Assembly: GCF_001305675.1 (NCBI RefSeq)
Contig: NZ_CP011853.1
Location: forward strand, 3,844,001 to 3,908,000
Direction: 5' to 3'
DNA from: Gordonia phthalatica
GTDB taxonomy: Bacteria; Actinomycetota; Actinomycetes; Mycobacteriales; Mycobacteriaceae
Length of the DNA stretch: 64,000 bases
In this document: in pieces, positions 1-8,081 of the stretch
How positions within the stretch are numbered: position 1 is the first letter of the stretch
Layout: every line of letters starts with the position of its first letter
Notes under the pieces: generated by a model
The model's database searches: none
What the model saw: only the letters and a program-made list of their open reading frames with translations
Told to the model about the DNA's origin: nothing
Position numbers and translations under genes: made by a program

Positions 1-758
1 TCACCGGAGTCACCGTTCGGCTGCGACCGGCCCCCGACCACCAGCGCACGATCGCAGGCTATTTCGATTCCGTCGGCGACGCAGGCGACGCCGTCGAGGC
101 CGTCGCCGCCGCAGGATTGACACCGTCGGCGCTCGAGTTGATGGATCGCCGATGCCTCGTCGCGGTCGACGAGTGGAAGGGCATGGGCCTCTCCGCCGAC
201 GCCGACGTCATCCTCCTCGGCCGCATCGACACTCCCGGATCCGTCGGCGACGACGAGGCCGCACGGATGAGCAGGTGCTTCACCGGTGCGGGTGCGACGT
301 GGGCGGCTGTCTCCACCGACGAGGCCGAGGCCGAAGCGCTCTTCGCCGCACGTCGGCTCGCCTACCCCGCGCTCGAACGACTCGGTCCGGTCCTGACCGA
401 GGACGTCTGCGTCCCGAAGGGCCGCGTCGCGGAGATGCTGCGTCGCATCGAGGCGATCGGCGTCGAGCACGACACCGTCATCGCCAACCTGGCACACGCC
501 GGCGACGGGAACCTTCATCCCCTGTTGATCGTCGACGACGGCGACGCCGCCGCCGAGGACCGAGCACAACGGGCGTTCACCGCGATCATCGACGCCGCCG
601 TCGAACTCGGCGGCACGGTGACCGGGGAGCACGGCGTCGGACTGCTGAAGCGCGACGGTCTCCACAAGGAGTTCGCCCCCGAAGTTCTCGCCATGCATCA
701 TGCGGTGAAGGCCGCCCTCGACCCGCACGGGATCCTGAATCCGGGGAAGGCGTTCTAG
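1..758 (+). CDS. FAD-linked oxidase, C-terminal part (GlcD / D-lactate dehydrogenase type), 5' end outside window
   Basis: The reading frame is already open at base 3 and ends at TAG 756-758, so only the C-terminal ~250 residues are present. It carries two signatures of the FAD-linked oxidase C-terminal domain: NLAHAGDGNLHP near the middle, and GTVTGEHGVGLLKR before an end of the LDPHGILNPGKAF type. In this family (glycolate oxidase GlcD, D-lactate and D-2-hydroxyglutarate dehydrogenases) that domain covers the substrate side of the flavin; the FAD-binding PCMH domain would lie before the window. The enzyme oxidises a 2-hydroxy acid to the 2-oxo acid with FAD as cofactor. The substrate cannot be read from this part. 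Confidence 0.88.
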   Translation, partial: TGVTVRLRPAPDHQRTIAGYFDSVGDAGDAVEAVAAAGLTPSALELMDRRCLVAVDEWKGMGLSADADVILLGRIDTPGSVGDDEAARMSRCFTGAGATWAAVSTDEAEAEALFAARRLAYPALERLGPVLTEDVCVPKGRVAEMLRRIEAIGVEHDTVIANLAHAGDGNLHPLLIVDDGDAAAEDRAQRAFTAIIDAAVELGGTVTGEHGVGLLKRDGLHKEFAPEVLAMHHAVKAALDPHGILNPGKAF

Positions 759-792
759 AGAGCCGAGTCCTGGACGCGCACCGAATCGCAGG

Positions 793-1173
793 TCAGAGCG
801 CCGACTCCACATCCGTATGCACGAAGTCCGACCCCTTGTACAGCAGCGGCCGCCCCTCCGCCTTCGCCGCACCATAGGAGAGACAGTCCCCGAAGTTCAG
901 CTTCGCAGGCGAACCGGATCCGCGCCCGTACCGCGCATGCCCGATCCGTGCCCACCGAAGGTGCTCGGCGTCGACAGTGATGACCTCGATGCGAAGGTCG
1001 CGCAGGAAGTCCTCGACCAGCTCCGGTCCCGCCGACGCAGCGACGATCGAGAGTTCCAGCACGCCGGCCGCCGACATGCCGAGACGCGGAGCAGCACCCA
1101 TCGCCGCGATCATCGCTGCGGCCTCCGATTCGGCACGCAGTAGCGCAACTGCGGCCGAGGTGTCGATGATCAT
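793..1173 (-). CDS. PIN-domain ribonuclease, VapC-like toxin, no recognisable antitoxin beside it
   Basis: About 126 residues of PIN-domain type. The acidic residues expected to bind metal are visible: Asp in MIIDTSAAVALL at the N-terminus, Glu in GVLELSIVAAS, Asp in NFGDCLSYGAA, and a final Asp in KGSDF. VapC proteins are endoribonucleases held inactive by a VapB antitoxin encoded just upstream. I chose ATG 1173 because the PIN fold begins there; the frame is open back to 1239 but those 22 codons do not look like protein. No VapB-sized frame lies between this start and the clpB terminator at 1259-1293, so it is either an orphan or paired with an antitoxin elsewhere. Confidence 0.75.
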   Translation of the reverse strand: MIIDTSAAVALLRAESEAAAMIAAMGAAPRLGMSAAGVLELSIVAASAGPELVEDFLRDLRIEVITVDAEHLRWARIGHARYGRGSGSPAKLNFGDCLSYGAAKAEGRPLLYKGSDFVHTDVESAL

Positions 1174-1258
1174 CGCGGCAACCCGGCCTCGTCGTATATC
1201 GTTCCGCGCAAAAGACTCCGAATTCCACAGCTTCTGCACGTCACCGCCCCGAACGACA

Positions 1259-1293
1259 AACGGTCCCGCCCCCGAAGAGGGAGCGGGACCGTT
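1259..1293 (-). terminator. Intrinsic terminator after clpB
   Basis: Inverted repeat AACGGTCCCGC / GCGGGACCGTT (11-bp arms, 13-nt loop) starts 14 bases beyond the clpB stop. Read leftwards it is followed by a weak T-rich stretch (TTTGTCGTT). It also separates clpB from the PIN gene, so the latter would need its own promoter. Confidence 0.7.
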
Positions 1294-1306
1294 CGTTTCG
1301 CTCAGG

Positions 1307-3862
1307 TCAGCCGATCACCAACGAGTCGCCGTCGGCGCCGACGTTCACCGGCACGGTGTCGCCGTCGCGGACGTCGCCGGCCAGCAGCGCCTTGGCGAGC
1401 TGGTCGCCGATGGCCTGCTGCACCAGGCGGCGCAGCGGACGCGCGCCGTAGAGCGGATCGAAGCCGCGCTCGGCGAGCCATTCCTTCGCCTTCGGCGTGA
1501 CGGCCAACTCCAGACGACGCTGACGCAGTCGCTTGGCGAGGTTGTCGAGCTGGATGTCGACGATCCGGACCAGCTGCTCGGGCGAGAGCGCGTCGAAGAT
1601 GACGACGTCGTCGAGCCGGTTGATGAACTCCGGCTTGAACGCCGCGCGGACGGCCGCCATCACCATGTCCTTGTCACCGCCGGCGCCCAGGTTGGACGTC
1701 AGGATGAGGATGGTGTTGCGGAAGTCCACCGTGCGTCCCTGACCGTCGGTCAGACGCCCCTCGTCGAGGACCTGCAGCAGCACGTCGAAGACGTCCGGGT
1801 GGGCCTTCTCGACCTCGTCGAACAGGACCACCGAGTACGGGCGACGACGCACGGCCTCGGTCAGCTGACCGCCTGCCTCGTAGCCGACGTAGCCGGGAGG
1901 GGCGCCGACGAGCCGCGCGACGCTGTGCTTCTCGCCGTACTCGCTCATGTCGATGCGGACGATCGCTCGTTCGTCGTCGAACATGAACTCGGCGAGGGCC
2001 TTCGCGAGCTCGGTCTTACCGGTGCCGGTGGGGCCGAGGAACAGGAACGAACCCAGCGGCCGGTTCGGGTCGGCGACTCCGGCGCGAGCGCGACGGACCG
2101 CGTCCGACACGGCCTTCACCGCGTCGAGCTGCCCGATGACGCGCTTGCCCAGCTCGTACTCCATGCGCAGCAGCTTGGCGGTCTCGCCCTCGAGCATCTT
2201 GCCCGCGGGCACGCCCGTCCACGCCGAGACCACCTCGGCCACCTGGTCGGGACCCACCTCTTCCTGCAGCATCACGTCACCGGTCTCTGGGTCGCCGCCG
2301 CTCTTCTCGATCGCGGCGTCGAGCTCCTTCTCCAGGCTCGGGATCCTGCCGTAGCGGAGTTCGGCCGCCTTGCCCAGGTCACCGTCGCGCTCGGCGCGGT
2401 CGGCTTCGCCGCGGAGGCGTTCCAGCTCCTCCTTGACGTCGCGAACTGCGTCGATGGCGGTCTTCTCCGACTGCCAGCGAGCCGACAGCTCGTTGAGCTT
2501 CTCGCGATGGTCTGCGAGTTCGCGGCGCAGCGCCTCCAGTCGTTCCTTCGACGCGGCGTCGGTCTCCTTTTCCAGGGCGACCTCCTCCACTTCGAGGCGA
2601 CGGACGATGCGCTCCACCTCGTCGATCTCGACGGGGCGCGAGTCGATCTCCATCCGGAGGCGCGACGCGGCCTCGTCGACCAGGTCGATGGCCTTGTCGG
2701 GCAGGAACCGCGACGTGATGTAGCGGTCCGACAGCGTCGCGGCCGAGACCAGCGCCGAGTCGGTGATGCGCACACCGTGGTGCACCTCGTACCGGTCCTT
2801 CAGACCGCGCAGGATGCCGATGGTGTCCTCCACCGACGGCTCCCCGACGTAGACCTGCTGGAAGCGGCGCTCGAGCGCAGCGTCCTTCTCGATGTACTTG
2901 CGGTACTCCTCGAGAGTCGTCGCACCGACCAGACGCAGCTCACCGCGGGCGAGCAGCGGCTTGATCATGTTGCCTGCGTCCATCGCGGATTCGCCGGTGG
3001 CACCGGCGCCGACGATGGTGTGGAGCTCGTCGATGAACGTGATGATCTGCCCGTTCGACGCCTTGATCTCGTCGAGCACGGCCTTCAGCCGCTCTTCGAA
3101 CTCGCCGCGGTACTTGGCGCCCGCGACCATCGAGCCCAGGTCGAGCGAGATGACGGTCTTGCCGCGCAACGACTCCGGGACGTCGCCGGCGACGACACGC
3201 TGCGCCAGCCCTTCGACGATCGCCGTCTTGCCGACGCCGGGCTCACCGATGAGCACCGGGTTATTCTTGGTGCGGCGCGACAGCACCTGCACCACGCGAC
3301 GGATCTCCGAGTCGCGGCCGATCACCGGGTCGAGGTCGCCTTCGCGAGCCCGCTTGGTGAGGTCGGTGGAGTACTTCTCCAGCGACTGGTAGGTCGATTC
3401 CGGGTCCTCGCTGGTCACGCGTGCGGTTCCGCGCACGGCGACGAACGCATCGCGCAACGCTTCCGGAGTCGCACCGGCTCCGCCGAGGAGCTTGGCTGCG
3501 TCCGACTCACCCGTCGCCAGACCGACCATCAGATGCTCGGTGGAGACGTACTCGTCTGTCAGTTCGGTCGCGAGCTTCTGCGCGGCGGTGATCGCCGCGA
3601 TCGACTCACGGCTCAGCTGCGGCTGCGCGCTCGCCGACGACACCGTCGGTGCGCGGTCGACGAGGTTCTTCGCCTCGTTGCGGATCCGCACCGGATCGAC
3701 GCCCACCGCCTTGAGCAGCGGCGACGCGATGCCGTCGGTCTGCTCGAGAAGTGCGACGAGGATGTGGGCCGGGCGCACATCGGGGTTGCCCGCAGCTGCC
3801 GCGTCCTGGACGGCGGCCTGCAGTGCAGCCTGAGTCTTGGTGGTGGGGGTGAAACTGTCCAC
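1307..3862 (-). CDS. clpB: ATP-dependent disaggregase ClpB
   Basis: An 851-residue Hsp100 chaperone of the usual ClpB length. Clp-N repeats occupy the first ~150 residues, AAA+ domain 1 has Walker A GEPGVGKT near residue 207 and Walker B FIDELHT, a coiled-coil middle domain rich in Glu/Arg follows (about 400-520), and AAA+ domain 2 has Walker A GPTGTGKT near 605 with Walker B VVLFDEVEKAH. ClpB works with DnaK/DnaJ/GrpE to extract polypeptides from aggregates in the cytoplasm. The middle domain separates it from ClpA and ClpX. Start ATG 3862 is favoured by the MDSFTPTTKTQ N-terminus. It stands alone, with two HspR-type HAIR boxes upstream and a terminator downstream, which fits heat-shock control by HspR. 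Confidence 0.98.
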   Translation of the reverse strand: MDSFTPTTKTQAALQAAVQDAAAAGNPDVRPAHILVALLEQTDGIASPLLKAVGVDPVRIRNEAKNLVDRAPTVSSASAQPQLSRESIAAITAAQKLATELTDEYVSTEHLMVGLATGESDAAKLLGGAGATPEALRDAFVAVRGTARVTSEDPESTYQSLEKYSTDLTKRAREGDLDPVIGRDSEIRRVVQVLSRRTKNNPVLIGEPGVGKTAIVEGLAQRVVAGDVPESLRGKTVISLDLGSMVAGAKYRGEFEERLKAVLDEIKASNGQIITFIDELHTIVGAGATGESAMDAGNMIKPLLARGELRLVGATTLEEYRKYIEKDAALERRFQQVYVGEPSVEDTIGILRGLKDRYEVHHGVRITDSALVSAATLSDRYITSRFLPDKAIDLVDEAASRLRMEIDSRPVEIDEVERIVRRLEVEEVALEKETDAASKERLEALRRELADHREKLNELSARWQSEKTAIDAVRDVKEELERLRGEADRAERDGDLGKAAELRYGRIPSLEKELDAAIEKSGGDPETGDVMLQEEVGPDQVAEVVSAWTGVPAGKMLEGETAKLLRMEYELGKRVIGQLDAVKAVSDAVRRARAGVADPNRPLGSFLFLGPTGTGKTELAKALAEFMFDDERAIVRIDMSEYGEKHSVARLVGAPPGYVGYEAGGQLTEAVRRRPYSVVLFDEVEKAHPDVFDVLLQVLDEGRLTDGQGRTVDFRNTILILTSNLGAGGDKDMVMAAVRAAFKPEFINRLDDVVIFDALSPEQLVRIVDIQLDNLAKRLRQRRLELAVTPKAKEWLAERGFDPLYGARPLRRLVQQAIGDQLAKALLAGDVRDGDTVPVNVGADGDSLVIG

Positions 3863-3908
3863 TGGGTTCGCCTCTCTGTTGGTCTGTCGTGTTCAGAGCG
3901 ATTCTGAA

Positions 3909-3929
3909 CTTAAGTCTACGAGGCTCATG
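3909..3929. promoter_or_regulatory. HAIR box 1 (HspR operator) upstream of clpB
   Basis: CTTAAGT-N7-GCTCATG lies 47 bp before the clpB start. The HspR consensus is CTTGAGT-N7-ACTCAAG; 11 of 14 fixed positions match and the 7-bp spacing is exact. HspR is the MerR-family repressor of dnaK and clpB in actinobacteria. Confidence 0.65.
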
Positions 3930-3960
3930 TTTGCCTCACGACTCGTTCAACCAACACAGG

Positions 3961-3981
3961 GTTGAGCGTATTCCGCTTAAG
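3961..3981. promoter_or_regulatory. HAIR box 2 (HspR operator) upstream of clpB
   Basis: GTTGAGC-N7-GCTTAAG, 10 of 14 matches to the HAIR consensus with exact spacing, centred 52 bp from box 1. Two boxes about five helical turns apart would allow cooperative HspR binding. Confidence 0.55.
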
Positions 3982-4265
3982 TTTGAGTTTCGAGTGATGT
4001 GCAACACGCTTTCCCGCAGAGAGGCTGCCGCACCACTTGTCGACCAGTAGCACCACTTGTGCTTCCCACACTCAGTCGCGACCGAGTGCGCGAAACAGAG
4101 GTGGTGCGAGCTGTGTCCGACCGACGGCAACGCAGCCAGGCGGTCATCGGATCCACAGAAACCCGAAAGCAACTCCCGGCGCAGGACACTAGCTCCCCAG
4201 AACCAGAGCGAATCCAGTCCCCTGGACGGATGACACGAACCGGCCGCGAGGCGAACAGTAAGGGC
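3982..4265. other. Intergenic region between clpB and a membrane gene
   Basis: No convincing gene. It contains a direct repeat GCACCACTTGT at 4030-4040 and 4050-4060, 20 bp apart, which could be a tandem regulator site for either flanking gene. The frame of the next gene is open through here from 3999, but the sequence translated before 4266 is not protein-like. Confidence 0.4.
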
Positions 4266-4838
4266 ATGTCCACTGCACCGTCCCGCCCCGCATCAACACC
4301 TCGTCTGTCGGCGCGTCTGATCACCCTGATGGGCGCCCTCTTCGCCCTCGGCGTGGCGCAGGGTGCGCTTGTGTACCTGCAGCGCTCCCCGGTTCTTGAA
4401 GCGCAGGTCGCCGACACCGACGGATGGGCGGTCCACGCGGTGCTGGCTGTCGTCGTTGCCGTCGTCGCACTCGCGGTCGCCATTCGTAGGCGTCGACTCG
4501 GGCGTCGCGGCTCGGCCCTGCTCCTACCGGTCGGAGAGAAAGCCGCACGACGAGTCCGCCTCACAGTGCGGCAGCGCCCGCGTCCCTGGTGGCGGCTGGG
4601 TGCCGCGGTGCTCCCGACGATCCTGCTGTTGTACGGCCCGATTCGCGCGGGCGAGCAGATCATCGCCGGCCTGGACCCGAACTTCACCGTCAATGCCTGG
4701 GGTGGCCCCGGCTACCTCGGTGCCATGGCCTGCCACTACCTCGACACACTGGTGATGATGGCCGTCGCGGCCTGGCTTCTAGACCGGATCCTGCTGCCGG
4801 ACCGGGCGTGCACGGCTGCTGATCGGTCCGTTGACTAG
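4266..4838 (+). CDS. Hypothetical multi-pass membrane protein
   Basis: 190 residues, family not recognised. There are about four hydrophobic segments: LITLMGALFALGVAQGALV after a short cytoplasmic N-terminus, HAVLAVVVAVVALAVAI, a third around AAVLPTILLLYGPI, and a last at LDTLVMMAVAAWLLDRILL. Arg-rich loops (RRRRLGRRG and RQRPRPWWR) suggest by the positive-inside rule that they face the cytoplasm. I chose ATG 4266 because the transmembrane part begins shortly after and the upstream extension is low quality. It converges with the diguanylate cyclase gene, so no operon link is evident. Confidence 0.7.
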   Translation: MSTAPSRPASTPRLSARLITLMGALFALGVAQGALVYLQRSPVLEAQVADTDGWAVHAVLAVVVAVVALAVAIRRRRLGRRGSALLLPVGEKAARRVRLTVRQRPRPWWRLGAAVLPTILLLYGPIRAGEQIIAGLDPNFTVNAWGGPGYLGAMACHYLDTLVMMAVAAWLLDRILLPDRACTAADRSVD

Positions 4839-4878
4839 GTCTCACCGCGGCCGCGATTCCCCCTCGGAACGTGCGGTT

Positions 4879-6099
4879 TCACGACGACATCACGTCACCG
4901 GCCGAGGCGGGAGGTGTGGACTCGGCCCGTGCCCGACCGCCCGCTGCAGAGCACGCGCGTACCGCATTCCGACCCGACCGCTTCGCTTCGTACAGCGCGC
5001 CGTCGGCCGACGACAGCATCCGATCGAACGCCTCGGTCTGATGCAGCTCACCGACGGAGATGCCGATGCTGACCGTGAAACCCGCCGACGATGCGGCAGA
5101 CCGCCTCACGTCGTTCACGTCGTCACGGATCGCTTCGGCGACCGCGACGGCGGCATCGAGATCGGCCCCCGGGATCACCACGCAGAATTCGTCGCCTCCG
5201 AACCTCGCAAGAATGCCGCGCGCACCGAGGTGCGGCCGCACGACGTCGGTGAGGTCGACGAGTGCTGCGTCGCCTGCCAGATGCCCGGCGGTGTCGTTGA
5301 TGGCCTTGAAATCGTCGATGTCGATCAGGAGGACCGCCGCGCGATCCGCTTTCGAGGTCAGCTGCTCGACCTCGACGGCCAACCCCGCACGGTTGAGCGC
5401 GCCCGTCTGGTGGTCGTGCCGCAAGGATTGGGCGAGTTTGCGGTCGACGCGTTCGCGCGAAGCGAGCATCTCGACGACGCCGATCATCACGACCAGCGCC
5501 AACAGGATCAACGCGGTGATCGACTGCACGGGTGAGGACCCGACCGGGTTCGTGGCGTCCGGAATCCAGATGCTGGACACCATCCGCGCGCCCATCGTGG
5601 CGACCCACGTCCACAGCACCGCCGCCAGTCCGCGTCGCCAGACGAGACGCTCGCGGGAGTTCGCGCGGTGAGCGTGCACAGCAGCCCACCCGAGCACCGC
5701 CGACACGCAGACGCCGTTGATATAGGTCTGCATCGCGATGTCGGAGTTGATGGTCGGCACGCTGAGGAATCCGACCAGCATCACGACGAGGGGCAACACG
5801 AGGACCGTTCGAGAGATCTTCGCGACGTTGAAGGCGACGACGCCTGCGGCGTCGATGGAGACGGCGAGGACGATCAATGCGTTGCCGACGGTGACCGATA
5901 GGAGGTCGGGGACGATCTCCCGGACCGCGAGGAGCGCAGCGCCCACCGCACCGGTCAGTTTCGCGATCCCCCATAGCAGCATCGCGGTCTCGCTCCGGTT
6001 GATCAGGAACTGGACCACCTGCAGTCCGCCGATGACGATTGCTGCGGCCGCGATCGTGCACCACAGGGTCATTGCGTCGAGGTTCATCCATTGATCCAC
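4879..6099 (-). CDS. Membrane-anchored diguanylate cyclase (GGDEF)
   Basis: A 406-residue protein with about six N-terminal membrane segments (residues ~5-225) and a C-terminal GGDEF domain. The active-site loop is canonical, ARFGGDEFCVVI, and the metal-binding segment LLIDIDDFKAIND precedes it, so it should make cyclic di-GMP from two GTP. The RxxD inhibitory I-site normally found five residues before GGDEF reads RGIL, so product feedback is probably absent. No EAL domain is attached. I chose GTG 6099 because GGAG at 6108-6111 lies 8 nt upstream; ATG 6087 is the alternative. The membrane part may sense a signal but matches no sensor domain I know. Confidence 0.88.
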   Translation of the reverse strand: MDQWMNLDAMTLWCTIAAAAIVIGGLQVVQFLINRSETAMLLWGIAKLTGAVGAALLAVREIVPDLLSVTVGNALIVLAVSIDAAGVVAFNVAKISRTVLVLPLVVMLVGFLSVPTINSDIAMQTYINGVCVSAVLGWAAVHAHRANSRERLVWRRGLAAVLWTWVATMGARMVSSIWIPDATNPVGSSPVQSITALILLALVVMIGVVEMLASRERVDRKLAQSLRHDHQTGALNRAGLAVEVEQLTSKADRAAVLLIDIDDFKAINDTAGHLAGDAALVDLTDVVRPHLGARGILARFGGDEFCVVIPGADLDAAVAVAEAIRDDVNDVRRSAASSAGFTVSIGISVGELHQTEAFDRMLSSADGALYEAKRSGRNAVRACSAAGGRARAESTPPASAGDVMSS

Positions 6100-6269
6100 A
6101 TCTGTCGCTCCGCAGCCGACCAGATCCGCGCGGACGGGTCCGGTCGACGCCGCCTCCGTGCGGGTGACGTCGTCATCACGAAGATCGGGCCAACATCCTC
6201 CCACGTCGAACACCCGTCGACCCGGTCGAAAGCACTCATTACTCATGAGAACGCCAGTACGCTGAGCCG

Positions 6270-6710
6270 ATGCAGATCCGAACGATGTTCTTCCGCATCC
6301 TCGGTGCGGGCCTGGCGGCAGCGTTCTTGACGCTGTCCACCGCAGTCGGCACATCGGCCTCGGCCGATGCCGCGCCGAACGGGAAGCATGAAGTGACGAC
6401 GGTCGTTCGGAGCTGCACGGGCGCCAAACAGATCCGGCCAAGAGATCTGACCTCGATCTCTTGCGGCGACATGGGCCTGTACGTCACTGGCATCGCGTGG
6501 GTCGGCTGGACCGACGGCTGGGCGGCCGGGTACGGCACCGAACACCGGAAACTCTGCAAGCCGGACTGCGCCACGGGCCGCACCGCCAGTCGCCCCGTCG
6601 GGGTCTGGCTGTTCGCCCCCAAGGCCGGCAATTTCACGAGGGTCTCTCTGTACTCCTCTGTCACCGCACCCCCGGAGACCCTCCGCCTGACCGGTAACGT
6701 CCCACGCTGA
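6270..6710 (+). CDS. Small secreted protein with four cysteines
   Basis: 146 residues starting with a typical Sec signal peptide (positively charged MQIRTMFFR, hydrophobic LGAGLAAAFLTL, then a likely cleavage near ASA-DAA, residue ~33). The mature part has four Cys (VRSCTGA, ISCGDMG, KLCKPDCATG), consistent with disulfide formation outside the membrane. The family is not recognised. It is divergent from the diguanylate cyclase gene, 170 bp away. Confidence 0.68.
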   Translation: MQIRTMFFRILGAGLAAAFLTLSTAVGTSASADAAPNGKHEVTTVVRSCTGAKQIRPRDLTSISCGDMGLYVTGIAWVGWTDGWAAGYGTEHRKLCKPDCATGRTASRPVGVWLFAPKAGNFTRVSLYSSVTAPPETLRLTGNVPR

Positions 6711-7235
6711 TCGACGCATCGAGTGGTGCCCGAGGCACGCCCGGAACACGTGCGCGACGACGACTTCCGACGTCCGGAATAGATCCCGAAGCAACCGCGT
6801 TGCACCGGCTGGATCGGTTGCGTTCCGTGTCCCCCGGGCTCAACCCTTTGCCTTCGCGGAATACCGTTCGGCTGGAGCCGCGTTGCGCCTTTCGCCGAGA
6901 GGCGACCGAACGCAGCCGGTCCGCAAACTTCTCCTCGTCGGGAGCTCAGACCGGTGGCCGAGGCCACCGGTTCGCGAAACCCGACCAGAATGGCCCGGTT
7001 CGTCAGGTAATTAAATCTTCGATGACGGAAATTCGGTGACCACCCCACGTCGACAGTGTCCTCAGAGCCTTGACCTGCACTGATCGTTACATCGTTCGAA
7101 TGACGCCGGTCGCGTCACACTTGACCCGCCACCCCTTCGATGCCGTCCGCCCCGAAGTCCCCTGCGCAACACCCGTCTACAGCGTTAGGGTCTTTCTACC
7201 CAGCGACTGCTGGATGAGGACTGAGAGGGGATTTC
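6711..7235. other. 525-bp intergenic region upstream of the LGFP lipoprotein gene
   Basis: No gene is supported; frames through here have no protein-like composition. An AT-richer patch (GGTAATTAAATC, around 7005-7018) is the only clear compositional break and could hold a promoter, but I cannot assign -35 and -10 elements with confidence. The last bases hold the ribosome site GAGAGGGG for the next gene. Confidence 0.4.
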
Positions 7236-7889
7236 ATGAATCACGTTGCTCGACGAGTGGCCGGGGTAGTGGCCGCAGCTTCGCTCACCGCGACGGTCGT
7301 CGTGGGTTGCAGCAGCAACGACAGCGATGACGCCGCTTCCGCATCGTCCGGCACCGTCGCCGCGACCGCGACCGACGGCGCCACCAGCACCGACGGTGCG
7401 GACGCCAGCGGCGACAAGACCGGCGAGACCGGCGCCAACGCAGGCGAGTCGGTCGAGCTGACCGCCGCCGACGGTTCCAAGGTGACGCTGAAGGGCGCCA
7501 TCGCCAAGAAGTACAGCTCGGCCACCGAGAAGCAGAAGAAGGATCTCGGCAAGCCGCTGACCGGCGAGAAGGGCTCGGGCACCAGCGCGAACGGCGTCAT
7601 CTTCCAGCAGTTCGACGGCGGCGTCATCACCGCCAAGAACGCGGACGCGACCGCCTACATCACCTGGGGCAAGATCCGCGACGCCTGGAACGTCAAGCGC
7701 GACGAGACCGGCCAGCCCGCCGCCGACGGCAAGAGTGGCTCGGAAGGCCCGCTCGGCACCGCGACCAGCGACGAGACCGACGAGGGCGATCTGAAGGTCT
7801 CGACCTTCGAGAACGGCAAGATCACCTTCTCCCCCAAGACCGACAAGGTCGAGGTCACCGTCAAGGACAAGGTCGTCCCCGCCAAGTAA
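7236..7889 (+). CDS. LGFP-repeat lipoprotein
   Basis: 217 residues with a lipoprotein signal peptide ending in the lipobox VVVGC (Cys ~25), then a Ser/Asp/Thr-rich linker of ~50 residues and LGFP-like repeats (KDLGKPLTGEKG, QQFDGGVITAK, then GPLGTATSDE, STFENGKITFSP). LGFP repeats occur in Corynebacteriales cell-envelope proteins and are thought to help attach them to the wall. ATG 7236 is preceded by GAGAGGGG. It is a single-gene unit closed by a strong terminator, and is likely exported and anchored to the outer face of the membrane. Confidence 0.85.
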   Translation: MNHVARRVAGVVAAASLTATVVVGCSSNDSDDAASASSGTVAATATDGATSTDGADASGDKTGETGANAGESVELTAADGSKVTLKGAIAKKYSSATEKQKKDLGKPLTGEKGSGTSANGVIFQQFDGGVITAKNADATAYITWGKIRDAWNVKRDETGQPAADGKSGSEGPLGTATSDETDEGDLKVSTFENGKITFSPKTDKVEVTVKDKVVPAK

Positions 7890-7909
7890 TTCTTCGGCAG
7901 CACGACTCG

Positions 7910-7946
7910 ACGACGCCCCGCTCGCACCCGCGAGCGGGGCGTCGTT
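7910..7946 (+). terminator. Strong intrinsic terminator after the LGFP lipoprotein
   Basis: Perfect 16-bp inverted repeat ACGACGCCCCGCTCGC / GCGAGCGGGGCGTCGT with a 4-nt loop (ACCC), starting 20 bases after the stop codon. The T-tract is short (TTCC). Confidence 0.85.
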
Positions 7947-7990
7947 CCGTGTGAACATGCTGGCCAGAGCCACAACGGTGCCTCACGTCA

Positions 7991-8016
7991 CAAAAGTTAC
8001 TCACAAGTAGCTTTTG
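7991..8016. promoter_or_regulatory. 26-bp palindromic operator upstream of the YhgE/Pip gene
   Basis: The half-sites CAAAAGTTACT and AGTAGCTTTTG are mirror images (one mismatched pair) around CACA, forming a 26-bp dyad. TACACT at 8030-8035 could be the -10 element. The size and symmetry are typical of TetR-family operators. No TetR gene adjoins, so the regulator would be encoded elsewhere. Confidence 0.55.
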
Positions 8017-8081
8017 TTTAATAAGTCATTACACTTACCGGATACCTCCCACACGCCCCTTGTGAGATCCCGGAGCAGTTC

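Noticed and set aside
977..3907. 976-codon open frame on the strand opposite clpB
   Set aside because: Shadow of the high-GC clpB coding sequence: no domain, and composition is Arg/Ala/Asp/His-rich as expected for an antisense frame.
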